NCBI GenBank assembly: GCA_030549775.1
Contig: CM060174.1
Coordinates: 11,196,286-11,260,285, forward strand
Direction: 5' to 3'
Length of the DNA: 64,000 nt
Source: Tamarix chinensis
Taxonomy: Eukaryota; Streptophyta; Magnoliopsida; Caryophyllales; Tamaricaceae
Made by a program: the position numbers and the translations under genes. This document shows positions 31,701-42,845 of this stretch, piece by piece; position 1 is the stretch's first letter, and the number at the start of each line of letters is the position of its first letter. The notes below the pieces were generated by a model, which had not been told where the DNA came from, searched no databases, and worked only from the letters and a program-made list of their open reading frames with translations.

Positions 31701-33853
31701 TTTTGGGAAGAATTAGTAATATGAAAAAAGGCGAAAGTAAAAATGTTTAAGGGTGAGTGAGGTGTGGGTTGAGAGTGAGAGTTTATGTTATAAGGAATGA
31801 TTATGGGTGTTTTGGTAGAGAAGAAATATTGGGTTAAAAGGAGAGGTTACTTGTGGGAGAAGAAATGTGCTAGGGTTAGAGTGGCTAACTAGTGTTTTTC
31901 GATCAGGTACGAAATCCATGAGTAAAGTGATATGATTTGGGGTTGAACCTAAATGAGATGAGGTGTATGACTATAAATGAATTAATAGTAGTGAAGTAAG
32001 AGGAAGTTGGGTCATGGGTTTAATTAGGGTTTCAAAGGAAACCTTAGAGGCTAATAGCGGGTGGAGTTTGATGTCACGAGGTGTTGGGCCTTAACCCACA
32101 CCCTTAGGAGTTGGTTTTCATTATGTGTAAGTGTAAAGGGGAATGGATACCGAGGTGTGATAAGGGGCGCAAGAGTCCCAAGATATGGGACAGGCCCTCC
32201 TGCGAGGATGAATGTGGATATAGTTAGCCATGCATGTTAAGGGTAGATACTTTCAAATAAGATATGTTAAGACACTAATCACTTAAAGAGGAAGATGTTG
32301 AGCTGGATCCAGATTGGTGCACCAGCGAATAATAGTGGCTAGGGCCGGGCAGCCCTACATGACTGGTCCACCGGCTATAATAGTGGCTAAGGCTGGGGTG
32401 CCCTACATGACCGGTCCACTGGCTATAATAGTGGGGGTTTCTGTGCTCAGCAAACCAAATGTAAAATCAATAAGACATGGGAAAGATACTAAATACTTAC
32501 AGTGGAACACCATGTGAGTCGGGGCCAAACCGGTCCACCGGCAAATAATAGTGGCCAGGAGCGTTCTGCCCTAGAGACTGGTCCACCGACACATAATAGT
32601 GGTCAGGAGCGTTATGCCCGGAGTGTATACTTTCTGGCCCATCGACTATAATAGTGGGGTTCCTGCACTCACATGGACTATTAAAGAATATGTGTGGAAT
32701 GAATATATTATTGATGAGAATAAAGAATAAGTCACAAGCACTTACAGTGAAACACCATGCGAGTCGGGGCCAGACCGGTCCACAGGCAAATAATAGCGGC
32801 CAGGAGCGTTCTGCCTTGGAGACAGATCCACCGACAAATAACAGTGATCAGGAGCATTCTGCCCTGAGTTTATGTATTCCGATCCACCGGCTATAATAGT
32901 GGGGTTCCCGCACTCACGTGGATTAATAAAGTCTATGGTGTGAAATGAGTACTTTTAATGAAGACTCAAAGGAAATAAGTCTAATTGGACTATGGTCAAC
33001 TTTTATTATCTGTATTACTACATGCTGCTTACGTGAGTATGTCACGCGTTGAGTTTCCAATAATATGGATTATTCCTACTTGAGGCGCATGAGCCACTTT
33101 ATATTTCGGTTATACCATGCTTATATGTTTAAATGGGATGTTACATATGTTTCATATGTTACTACAAGTGTATGGCAAGATTCATGTTGTGGGTTGTGAG
33201 TATGTCTGATATTGTATCCATGGATTGTATCATAATTTAATATGTACTTGATGTTATAGTTTACGTCTCTTCCATAAGATAAGGTAGTGGGACTTACTTA
33301 GTATTGGACCCGTATTGATACTACCTTGGTTGAATGGGTCCTGTGATGATCCACTGATGGTGGGGAGCATACCTCTTGTGCAGGTTTGAGGTCGGATATT
33401 CTATTTGGGTGGAAGGCTTGACTTGAGTGAGTAGGCAATCCGGAATTTGATCCGTCGGGTTTTATCTTGTTTAACCGTATTCCTCTTTGGAAGTTACGAG
33501 TGTTGTATTTGAAATTTCAAGGGTATTGTAATTAACTTTAAATTTCTCGTACTCTGATAAGCTTTTAAATTTGGATTTAATCCACAAGTTCTGCTGATTA
33601 ATTTAGCGATGATTTTGTTTAGTGAATTTATTCACTTGCCATATGTCTGTGGATATCTCCTTGTGGGAGTTTATCCTCATGACATAGATGTTTGAAATTT
33701 CGTTTGACTGGTTTAGCCTTGCATCTAGTATGAGATAGATGGTAGACATTTATCTTGTGCTAGATGTGGCGGTAACATTCCCCAAATTCTATTCTAGCTT
33801 CAGCTTTATTCTTTCAATTTTTTTTTTCAGAGGTGAAATTTGGGGGTGTTACA
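28703..33853 (+). mobile_element. Giant solo LTR (5151 bp) with TATAG target duplication
   Basis: Starts TGTAATACCCCATATTT at 28703 and ends GGGGGTGTTACA at 33853. It is flanked on both sides by TATAG (28698-28702 and 33854-33858). No internal retroviral genes are present, and the flanks are continuous with each other when compared with 61280-61330, so this is a solo LTR left by LTR-LTR recombination. Inside, in order: an AT-rich 5' part, a pyrimidine/GC-rich block (29450-29720), a long region with repeated AAACCCTAA motifs (30350-30850), TAGTAAGGATGTGGCTAAGG (about 31370), CCGGTCCACCGG minisatellites (32310-32920), the stem-loop at 33721-33767, and the terminal box. No convincing ORF. Confidence 0.9.
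32310..32920. repeat. CCGGTCCACCGG minisatellite in the solo LTR
   Basis: Roughly ten units of ACCGGTCCACCGGCTATAATAGTGG or ..GGCAAATAATAGTGG.. alternate with GGCCAGGAGCGTTCTGCC spacers. Two larger blocks (32500-32660 and 32750-32920), each with ACTCACATGGA or ACTCACGTGGA at its end, form a higher-order duplication. The small ORFs here come from this repeat. Confidence 0.85.
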
Positions 33854-35205
33854 TATAGGAGCAACAAACGAATCCTATATTTAACTAGATTTAATGCATT
33901 AAATATGATCGGGAGAAATTCAATTTAAGTACCCAGATTAGTACATTAAGCATGTTTAGCTGTAAATCCTTTCTTTAACCCACACATATCTATACATTTT
34001 ACTACTTTTATTAGAATCACAAAACTATTAGGTGAATTGTTATCCAACCTAGCTGAAATTTATACATATAAATTTTATTATATTTTTAAGGCCACCTAGT
34101 AGGTAAATAATCCTACATACTGTCACATATGAGGAAACCAAAACAAAGCATGTGCCATATAAATTATACTTGACAGAATATATATATATATAAATGATAA
34201 TAATGAAAATAGAGTCAAAGAACAATCTCATGAAACAAAGAAAAATAAAATCATACTTCAAACCCTAATCTAGGGTTTTAGTTTATTTCGTAGCAATACA
34301 TAACTAGCTAGCCATAATTATCGAATTAATTACACAAAAATATATATCTAAAAACATAAATTAAAAATAGAGAAAGAAATTATTGAATTTAATTATGGAT
34401 GAAAGATCAATAATTTATTTTGGTGAAAAATTAATTTCATATGAAATAAATTCTACTAGTATAAATTTATCTCTACTTATTTCTCTCCTTTCTCGGAAAC
34501 CTTAATATCTATGTAGTATTCTTTTTCCTTTTTTTTTCTGGCTCTAATGCTGACTACTCTACTCTTACACTTGTACTAGTTGTTCCTTTGCGGACTTCCT
34601 TTCTTTGTCTTCAACTACCTCATTCTCTATGGCCTTGCTTTAATTTTATTTTTCACCCGTTAGAGCCTTTATCTCCCTCTCGTTTTTCGTTCCTAAATCT
34701 GCCTTTTCTCTTCCTTTCTCTACCTGTTGCTAAACAACCCTATGCCCTTGTCTCTTTTCTCTACCCTGCATCTCCTGTCCTTTTTTATTTATCTTTTTCT
34801 TTATTTTTTTCTTGGCCCCTAATTAGCCCTATTATTTTATGCTTCTGTTTGGCCTTTCTCGCCCACGTCAACCCTATCTCTCGTTTTTAATGTTGTGAGA
34901 CTTCCCTTATCTCATCCATGCTTTGTTTTTTTTGGCCTTTGGGCCTTCGGCCCTTGGGTCGTTGGTCTAAAGGTCCGATTTTTTATTTTATTTGTTTATA
35001 TTTTATTTAAAAATAAACCTATAAAATAAAATTAATAAATGATACCATATTCTATATTTATTTAATTATTATCATTTTAGCTCAGATAATAATATATATG
35101 CAATTATTATCACTTAAGTATAAAATTATAACTATTCACCAATATTACTTAAATAAAATACTAAAAATAAGATTATATGGGTATAAAATATATCAAAATA
35201 TGAAA
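33854..35205. repeat. LTR-like repeat hosting the solo LTR insertion
   Basis: This sequence, together with about 28663-28702 on the other side, is colinear with 61280-62690. Shared landmarks are CCTATTAAAT, the pyrimidine-rich block (34540-34880 versus 61880-62460), and the AT-rich end (34990-35205 versus 62470-62690, also 12980-13236). It includes a weak ORF of 100 codons at 34588-34890 that only reflects the pyrimidine-rich strand. No gene. Confidence 0.65.
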
Positions 35206-37200
35206 TTATCAGTGGGTTTAATATCCCATGGTGGGTAGCCCTCAAAATAGGTGTACTCAATGTGTGATGGGTGTGGTATCCATGAATAAAAGCCTCTTCA
35301 ATGTATACTAACCCCATGTGGTGGGTGTGGTATCCTATTGTGTGTGTATGTGTGCCATGATTTTTGTTCATGGTGGAAAACTGGGCGTGGTCGAACATAT
35401 TATCTTAATAACTTGAAATTATATGATCACTAAAGAAGATTTAAAACATAGTTTACATTATGTGGTTATGATGCATTTATTGTATTATTATTCTTCCATG
35501 ATCTCCGTGCAAACATACCTTATTATCTCACTATTATAAATGTGAATGTTTGATGCGCTATTGTATGCACATCAAATTTAATAAATAAATCCGAATTTTC
35601 AAATACGTAGTATATGGCAAGAAGGAGTCGAACCCATAAGGAATGGTATATAATCAATAATTCTATAATCGATGTTAAAACCCCCATTATGCAGTAACAT
35701 ATACTTTTATCATCAAAATCTAAAATATAGATAAATAATAAAACACTGTACTCACTAATTAATGAATAAGGATATGAAGTATTGATTATCGAATTAGGAT
35801 ATCAAATGATCATGGAGAAAAGAATGATTCTAAATGATTTAATGTTGACCCGTAGAAACTCATAATAATTCATCTCTTTGCTTTCTCTCAATGCTAATAA
35901 ATTGAATAAGCTCTCAATTTATCACATAACCAATTAATAACCTATGTTAAGAACACAAGATTCAATTAGTGGCAGTATTACGAATGGAAAGCCGTCAACT
36001 ATGACCATAATCACATAAGCTCGGATCATGTAATCGTAGGAATTAATGGACAAGATTAACAATTAATCTTTTGCTACGCTGGAAAGGTTAATTAACAATT
36101 ACGTATTTATTCCATTATCCTAGCGTAGATTAAGATCTAAACTAGATAGGTGATTAGTCTAATTAGTTTAAATTCTTAATCTATGATGCAAGATCATTCA
36201 ATTCCGTCCATCAATTCAATTAAATTTCATTTAGAATCATGAATTCAGATTATGTTGTCATATATGAAACCCTAATTCTGTCATCAAATCCTCCTACCTT
36301 ATACTATCTACATAATTGCAATAACACACAATTAAATGCGATAATCTATAATTAACATCAATGCTTACAAATAAATTAACAATGAAACATCCAACATAAG
36401 AAAAATAATAATGCAAAAAGGAGAATTTATTTGCATTCAATCAAAAATCAAAACTTGCATTTAAGAGAGGAATGGAGAAGAACTTATCGACTTCAATTGC
36501 AGAGTGTTCATTGTTCAATTGAATACAATGGAGAGAAAGAGAATTGGAATTGCAAATTATATGTGGTATCTAGAGAATATAGAGAAAAAGAGAGAATCCC
36601 ATTCTTGAACTCCCCATAACCACCTTTTAAATGTTTATATAGAAATATAATGGGAAAAAGTTGCGCGAACGGTTACAGAATTTAAGAAAAACACAGTCTG
36701 TGTTAGAAAACATGGCACCCCCATATTTTTCCTTGAATTCTCTGTCAAATGCTGAGTTTTAAAAGCTAAAATTTTGTGTGCTGACAGAAAAATACGGGTC
36801 ATGTTTATGAAACACGGGGGGGGGGGGGGGTCGTGTTTCTTGTTCCTTCATTATTTCTTTATGAAATTTCATCACAAGCTTCCCTTTGATATATATTCTT
36901 CATCTATGGTCTTTTCTTCCATTGATTCCGTATCTCTTGATGTGTTCTTTGCTTCATTTTCTCTTTCCATCAATTTCTCCTTTGAATTTATTCATTTTTA
37001 TCTTTTCCTGCAAACTCTATCCAAAAGAGAAAAACTCAAGAAAATATTAAATCTTATAAAAACAATGAGGAATAAAATAAAAGTGTTATTTTATGTTAGT
37101 ATGATTATCACTATGCTACTATGTGACTTTAATGTGTCGTATGAACTCTTACCATGTTTTATGTAGTCTAGTTTACCAGTACTTCATCATATTGATACTA
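35206..37200. repeat. Unassigned repeat with an LTR-like start at about 35551
   Basis: No gene is recognised. A GGTGTGGTATCC-type short repeat lies at 35250-35340. At 35551 TGATGCGCTATTG is followed by GCACATCAAATTTAATAA and GGAGTCGAACCCATAAGG. I suspect this is the edge of a plant LTR retrotransposon (orientation uncertain) but cannot prove it. ORFs at 36431-36619 and 36774-37166 are weak, with no motif. A run of 15 G lies at 36816-36830. Confidence 0.35.
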
Positions 37201-37706
37201 TGTTTGTGTGGCCACTTTAATGATCCAGCTCTTGGTCCGATGAGCAGGAGATAATTTGTAGGGATATGATTCTTATCTAGAGTACGTAGAGGATGGTACC
37301 ATGGGCTAGTAGCTAGTCATTTCTTGGAGGGATTTGAGAGTTACTTTCCTATGTAGTTAAGAGTTAGGTTAACTAGTTAGATGTACTCTTGCCCTCTATG
37401 GTAAGATTCTTTTGGTTCTTTCTAGTTATTTAAACTCTTGGTTTTGATTTATGTGTTTGGATTTGTAAACTCTCTCCCTCTTTTATCTATAATACCATTT
37501 TAGCCATAATTATTTTAGAATTGTATGATTGTTAGTGAGCATGCATTCTTCCATGGTTTTTTTTACCTTGCATTTGGCATGGGTTGGGTGATGATCACAC
37601 CTCTGTCATGATTGATGTGGTGGTAACATTTTCTGATTTCACTTTTACAAATGATTCCACATTATCTTTAAAGAATTTTTTTTTGTTTAAAATTTAGAGT
37701 ATTATA
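37201..37706 (+). repeat. 5' LTR end of the Ty3/gypsy element
   Basis: Carries a diverged stem-loop (GCATTTGGCATG..CATGATTGATGTGG, about 37570-37617), the box TGTGGTGGTAACATTTT, and an end AAATTTAGAGTATTATA at 37706. Next to it is a decayed primer-binding site, AGGTATTAAAGTC. Its start is not defined. Confidence 0.6.
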
Positions 37707-40700
37707 AGGTATTAAAGTCTATAGTTTCAAATTCTTACAATGCTTCAAAAAAATAAATTTCTTTGGCTTTATTCAAACTTTTAGAATCTAGTTTATTCTG
37801 TGAGTGAGTGTTGGTTTGGGTTGAGAGGTAGCCTTAAATTTATAAGATATAACTTACTTCTGGCCTTATGTGAATATTCTACCTCTATATGTATTAACTA
37901 TGTAGTTATCAACTGGCCTTTTCTAATGAGATTTAGTATTTTAGGACTTCCACAGTTGTGAATCAGCATCTCAAGCATTTTATGGTGGTAGTTAGGGCCT
38001 ACTTGGAGAGACAAATTTAGTGTGAGGAGGCTTTGCAACCACCTTATCCACCTCCTTTTCTAGTGCCTCCATTGGAGGATTGGCTTCTAAGGGTTAATCT
38101 TTATTGCTCGTCGACCTTTAAGGGTTAGGAGGACCTAGATGTGTTTGATCATTAGCTGAGAGATTTCAAAAAGATGTTTGTGGCTAGTGGTTGCCTAGAG
38201 GGTAAGTAGGTAGATATTGGAGTGTTCTACTTGCGAGGTTGTGCTGACAGATGGTGAAGAGGTCAACACCAAAGAGGAGCCACCACAAACTAGTGGGAGA
38301 TTTCATTGAAATAATAAAGGCACATTTTTACCCTAATCACCTAAAGATGGCAATGTATGATAAGTTCATGTCATTGCGTTAGGGTACGTCTATGGTGGAG
38401 GAGTACTAAAACGGATATTTGGACTTGGTTTGTTTTATTCCGGAGGTCGAGACTGATGAACGAATGATGTTTCATCAGTTTTAGTTGGTTTTGAGTATGA
38501 GATTTTAGGATATGTTAATGGGAACTCATACACAAGAATTATAGGCCGTGTACAACTATGACTTAGGAGCATTAGCAATTGCTTAGGCTTGTAGCACCTA
38601 GTCAGGGGTTAAGTTGAGGTTTAAGTGAGGTTGTCACCATGGGGAAGAGAAGCAATTCTAGATCAAAAGTAATCATAAATCATGGATGATACATTGCTAT
38701 GGAGGGTAGTAGATTTAGCCTACTATGAGGTGCTTCATATGTCGGTAGTGTGATAAGAACCACCCAGGGATAGATTGTGCTAGACATCTGGTTCAATGTC
38801 ATGGCTGTGGTAGGATGGGGAATTGCTAATTTAAGTGTTGTACCATTGGGGGTAGTGTCTTGCAAGGGCTTGCTCATTTTTTGGGCATAATTGCTCAAAC
38901 ACCACCATCTCAGAGGCTCAACCATTAGATAGTTAAGCTAGTAGGACCGCACGATAGCAGAAGGTTCTGAGGACCCGTACTTTTCAATCAGGGTAGGGTT
39001 TAGGTGTGCTACAAGAGCAACTTTATGTAGTCAGCTAAATTTAGTTGAAGGTTGATAGATAGGTAGATGTCATCATGGGTACTTTCATGCATTTTTCCCT
39101 TCTTAGTTTTGTGTTATTCTACTTAGATACTTCACACTCCTTTGTCTGTTGCTTTCATACCTAAGATAGCTACGATTCCTTATGATATTATAGATACTTT
39201 TGGTGTACTTCCATTTAGGGATAAAATTCCTTGTACTAGGGTGTATAGAGATGCGACCTTAGTTATTAGCAAAATTTAGCTTCTCGTAAACCTCATAGAT
39301 ATTGAACTTCATGATTTCAACATAATACTTGGGATACATATGCTCTTGAGATATCGAGCTATAATCAATTTCACATAGGAGTGTATGGTTCTCAAGGGAC
39401 CAAAGGATGCTTGGGTCTTTGATTAGAGATGTAATCCTAAGCCCTTGGTTAGGGTGGTATCCATGATTGTACTTGATACATTGGTACATATGAAGTGTTT
39501 ATGATATAGATGTTGAGGATCCATTGATTGAAGGTATCCCAGTGATATGAAATTTTCTAGATGTATTTCCCGATGAGATATTGAGTATATTGTCAATGCT
39601 TGAGATAAACTTCATGATAGATCTTCTACAAGGGATAGAGATTATGTTGAAGGCACCCTATTTCCTAGTGATGACTGTGATGGCAAAGTTGCATACTTAT
39701 TTGAAAGAGTTATTGGAAAAGGAGTAAATTCAATTGAGTGTATCATGTTGGGGAGCACTAGTCCTTTTTTTTAGGAAAAAGGATGGTGTGTTGGGACTCC
39801 ACATCAATTATCGAGGATTGAACCCGGTCTTGGTGAAGAATCGTTATTCTTTACCTTATATTGATGACCTTTTTGATCAGCTATGTGGCCCTATAGTGTT
39901 TTTGAAGATTGATCTTAGATTGGGGTATCATCAGTTGAGGATTACAAATAGGGACATACTGAAGATATGTTTTAAGATAAGGTATAGCCATTATGAGTTT
40001 ATTGTGCTATCCTTTGGACTCACAAATGCACCTACAGTGCTCATGGCTCTCATCAACCACATCTTCTAATAGAACCTTAATTAGTTTTGTAACACCTCGA
40101 GTCGATAGGATTATGTAGGAGCTACCTTGGAGCTTATTTGGATTGATTGGATGACCCTATAGATCAACAAGAGTCCTTTCAGTGCATTTTTTCCTCACTC
40201 ACAAACTTCCTAAGAAGTGTTTTAAAAAATTCCAAAACTTCCCATGAAGTCCATCCATCCTAAAAATTACTCCATAACCAACATGCTTAACTGTGAAGTT
40301 ATTAGGATGAAATCACTAAAATGATGGTATATCATATTGATATAAATAACCAGATTAATCCTTATAACACTCCGCTCAATTTGGCGCATTACATTCACCC
40401 CCACTTAAAGAATGTAATGTCCTTGATATGCCTCAACAACTAACTGTCTCAATACAATTTATCTTAAGAATCATCCCGCTAGGTAGCTGACTGGCTCATC
40501 TAAATTTAGCTCATGGTTGCAGTTTTACTTTGGTACCATTTGTAACACCTCGAGTTGATACAATCACATAGGGGCTACCTTGGAGCGCATTTGGATTGAT
40601 TAGCCTTATAGATCAATATGATTCCTTTCAGTGCGCTTTGTCCTCATGCATCCTAAAAATTACTCCATAGCTAGCAGGCTTAATTATAGAGTTCTTAAGA

Positions 40701-42845
40701 TGGAATCACCAAAAGGATGGTATACTATGTCGATATAAGTAGTCAGATCAATTCTTATAACACTTCGCTAAATTTAGGGTATTATAAGTTTATTGTGGTC
40801 TTCATCAACAATATCTTGATTTAAACCAGGACTCATAAGGAACACAAGCAACATCTAAGGTAGACCTTAGCATTGTTGAGGATCCATTAGTTGTATGCGA
40901 GGATCTCAAAGTATGATTTTTGGTTGGATGAGGTATATTTCCTCGTTCATTTCATCTAAAAGGAGGGTGTGTCAGTGGATCCTTTAAAGATACACTCTAT
41001 ATTAGAGTGGTTAACACCAATGAATGTTAAGGAGATATATAATTTTTTGGGATTGGTAGGATACTACATACATTTTTTCCAAGATTTTTCTAGAATTGCT
41101 TGTCCTTTAAATACCTTGTTAAAGAAGACATCATCTTTTCATTGGGATTAGAAGTGGGTCAAGGATTTTGAGGAGCTCAAGATGAGGTTGAATTTAACAC
41201 TAGTTATTTCTTTATAATAAGGTATGGAGGGATTCAAGGTGTATAGTGATGCATTAAAGCATGGTTTGGGGTGTGTGTTAATGCAGTATAGGAGGGTAGT
41301 GACATATGATTTTAACTAATTGAAGGCACATGAGTAGAACTATCCCACTCACAACCATGAGCTAGCTACAGTGGTTTGTGCGTTGAATATTTAGAGACAT
41401 TACTTATATGGAGTGTAGTGTAAGTTTTACACATACCATAAGAGCCTCGAGTATATCTTCACTCAACATGAGCAGAACATGAGACTATGAAGTTGGATAG
41501 AATTAGTTAAGGACTATGATTTGGAGTTAACCTACCATGAGGGTAAGTATAACATTATAGTGGATGCTCTTATTAGAAATCTTTACACTTGTTGGGTTCA
41601 TTGGTTATTTCAGACTAGATATGGAAAGAGCTTTTCAAAGGACTTGAAGGGGATATATTAATGGCCTCATATGAAGTGGGAGGTTGCAAAATTCATAGCC
41701 AGTTACTTGACTTATCAGAAGATCAATTTCAAGCAGGAGGATCCAGTAGGATTGGTTAAGCCGTTGGAGGTTCCTAAGTAAATGTGGGATAATGTGTCAA
41801 TGGACTTTGTGGTTGGGTTACCGAGGTCCTACAATGGTTTAGATTTGATTTGGTTATAGTTGACTAGTCAAGCAAATTAGTGATATTCATATCATTGAAG
41901 TCGACTTGTAGTATTAAGTAGATGAATGGTTCTTTTAAGAAGGATGTGGTATGGTACCATGGGGTTTCCAAGGAGATCATGTTAGACCAAGATTCCATAT
42001 TATTCTTGCACATTTGGCAGAATTTGCAGGAAAATTTTAGGGCACAAATAAAGATGAACACTGATTTCCTTCAAACTATAGATGGTCATACTTGGTGTGC
42101 TATTCAAATATTAGAGGATATGTTTTAGTCATATATACTAAAGTTTTAAGGTTGTTAGGAGGATCGTCTGAACTTGATAGAGTTCTCCTACAATGTCACA
42201 TTTTGAGAAACTCTGTGGATGGAAGTGCCATATTCACTTGTGTTGGAGAGACTCAAGCGAGACAATTATCTTAGGACCTGGGATGTTGGAGGACGTTGCC
42301 AGGTAGATCAAGCTAATTAGAGATTGTATGAAATCTTCCTAGGATAGATAGAAGAGTTATAAAAACCTAGGTATAAAGGCAAATGAGTTTGAGGTAGGCA
42401 ACTGATTGCTTTGAGGGCTTTACTCACCAAGGGTGTGATGTGTTTTGGTTAGAAGGGAAAACTTAGTCTGAGGTATATTAGACATTATGAGATTTTAGAT
42501 TGAGTTATTTAGGTTGTTTACTAACCCACCTTTCCTATTGAAATTTTATGCGTACGTAACATTTTTCACTTCTCTTAGTTTATTAAGTACATTGTAGATC
42601 CATTGCACATCATTTAATTAGAGACTATTTAGCTCAATGAGGAGTTTTATTATGAGGAGCAACTACTAAGGATTCTTGACACCAATATTCATAAGATGTA
42701 TTTGAAGGTCGTCCCACTAGTGAAGATCTTGTGGTCATGGCATGGAGCTGAGGAAGACATTTGGGAGTCCAAGGAGGAGATCAATATGAAGTATCTAGAT
42801 CTTTTTTTCTTAGGTGCATTATGTGGGTAACTCCATCTCTTTTAA
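37707..42845 (+). pseudogene. Decayed Ty3/gypsy retrotransposon body (gag-pol)
   Basis: Domains in order, all broken by stops and frameshifts. Gag around 38040-38600 (HFYPNHLKMAMYDKFMSLR.., VEEY.., PEVETDERMMFHQF). CCHC knuckle traces at 38720-38840 (C..CDKNHPGIDC, CHGCGRMG). Protease around 39090-39480 (LDTSHSFV, IILGI..). RT from 39600 with [32 protein letters not shown] and LSFGLTNAP (39734-40069), resuming after an insertion with FIVVFINNILI at 40790 and SVDPLKIHSILEWLTPMN at 40969. RNase H 41220-41580 (YSDALKHGLGCVLMQY, HNHELATVVCALNI, YHEGKYNIIVDAL). Integrase 41640-42300 (MWDNVSMDFVVGLPRS). A C-terminal block near 42580-42810 reads YEEQLLRILD..PLVKILWSWHGAEEDIWESK. The RT catalytic pair DD is NN here, so it was inactive apart from its stops. 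Confidence 0.88.
40088..40786 (-). mobile_element. TRIM-like mini LTR retroelement inserted in the RT gene
   Basis: Two direct repeats, 40088-40393 (306 bp) and 40541-40786 (246 bp, with an internal 60-bp deletion), begin TGTAACACCTCGAG on the plus strand and end ATTACA or ATTATA. On the minus strand they read TGTAAT..GTTACA as proper LTRs. The 147-bp interior has, on the minus strand, AATGGTACCAAAG (primer-binding-site-like) next to the 5' LTR and AAGTGGGGGTGAA (polypurine tract) next to the 3' LTR. The flanks carry perfect 5-bp duplications, AGTTT (40083-40087 and 40787-40791). There is no coding capacity. The insertion splits the RT domain just before its catalytic box. Confidence 0.92.

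Noticed and set aside
34588..34890. 100-codon hydrophobic ORF
   Set aside because: Counterpart of the pyrimidine-rich block at 61877; frame not conserved between the two copies.
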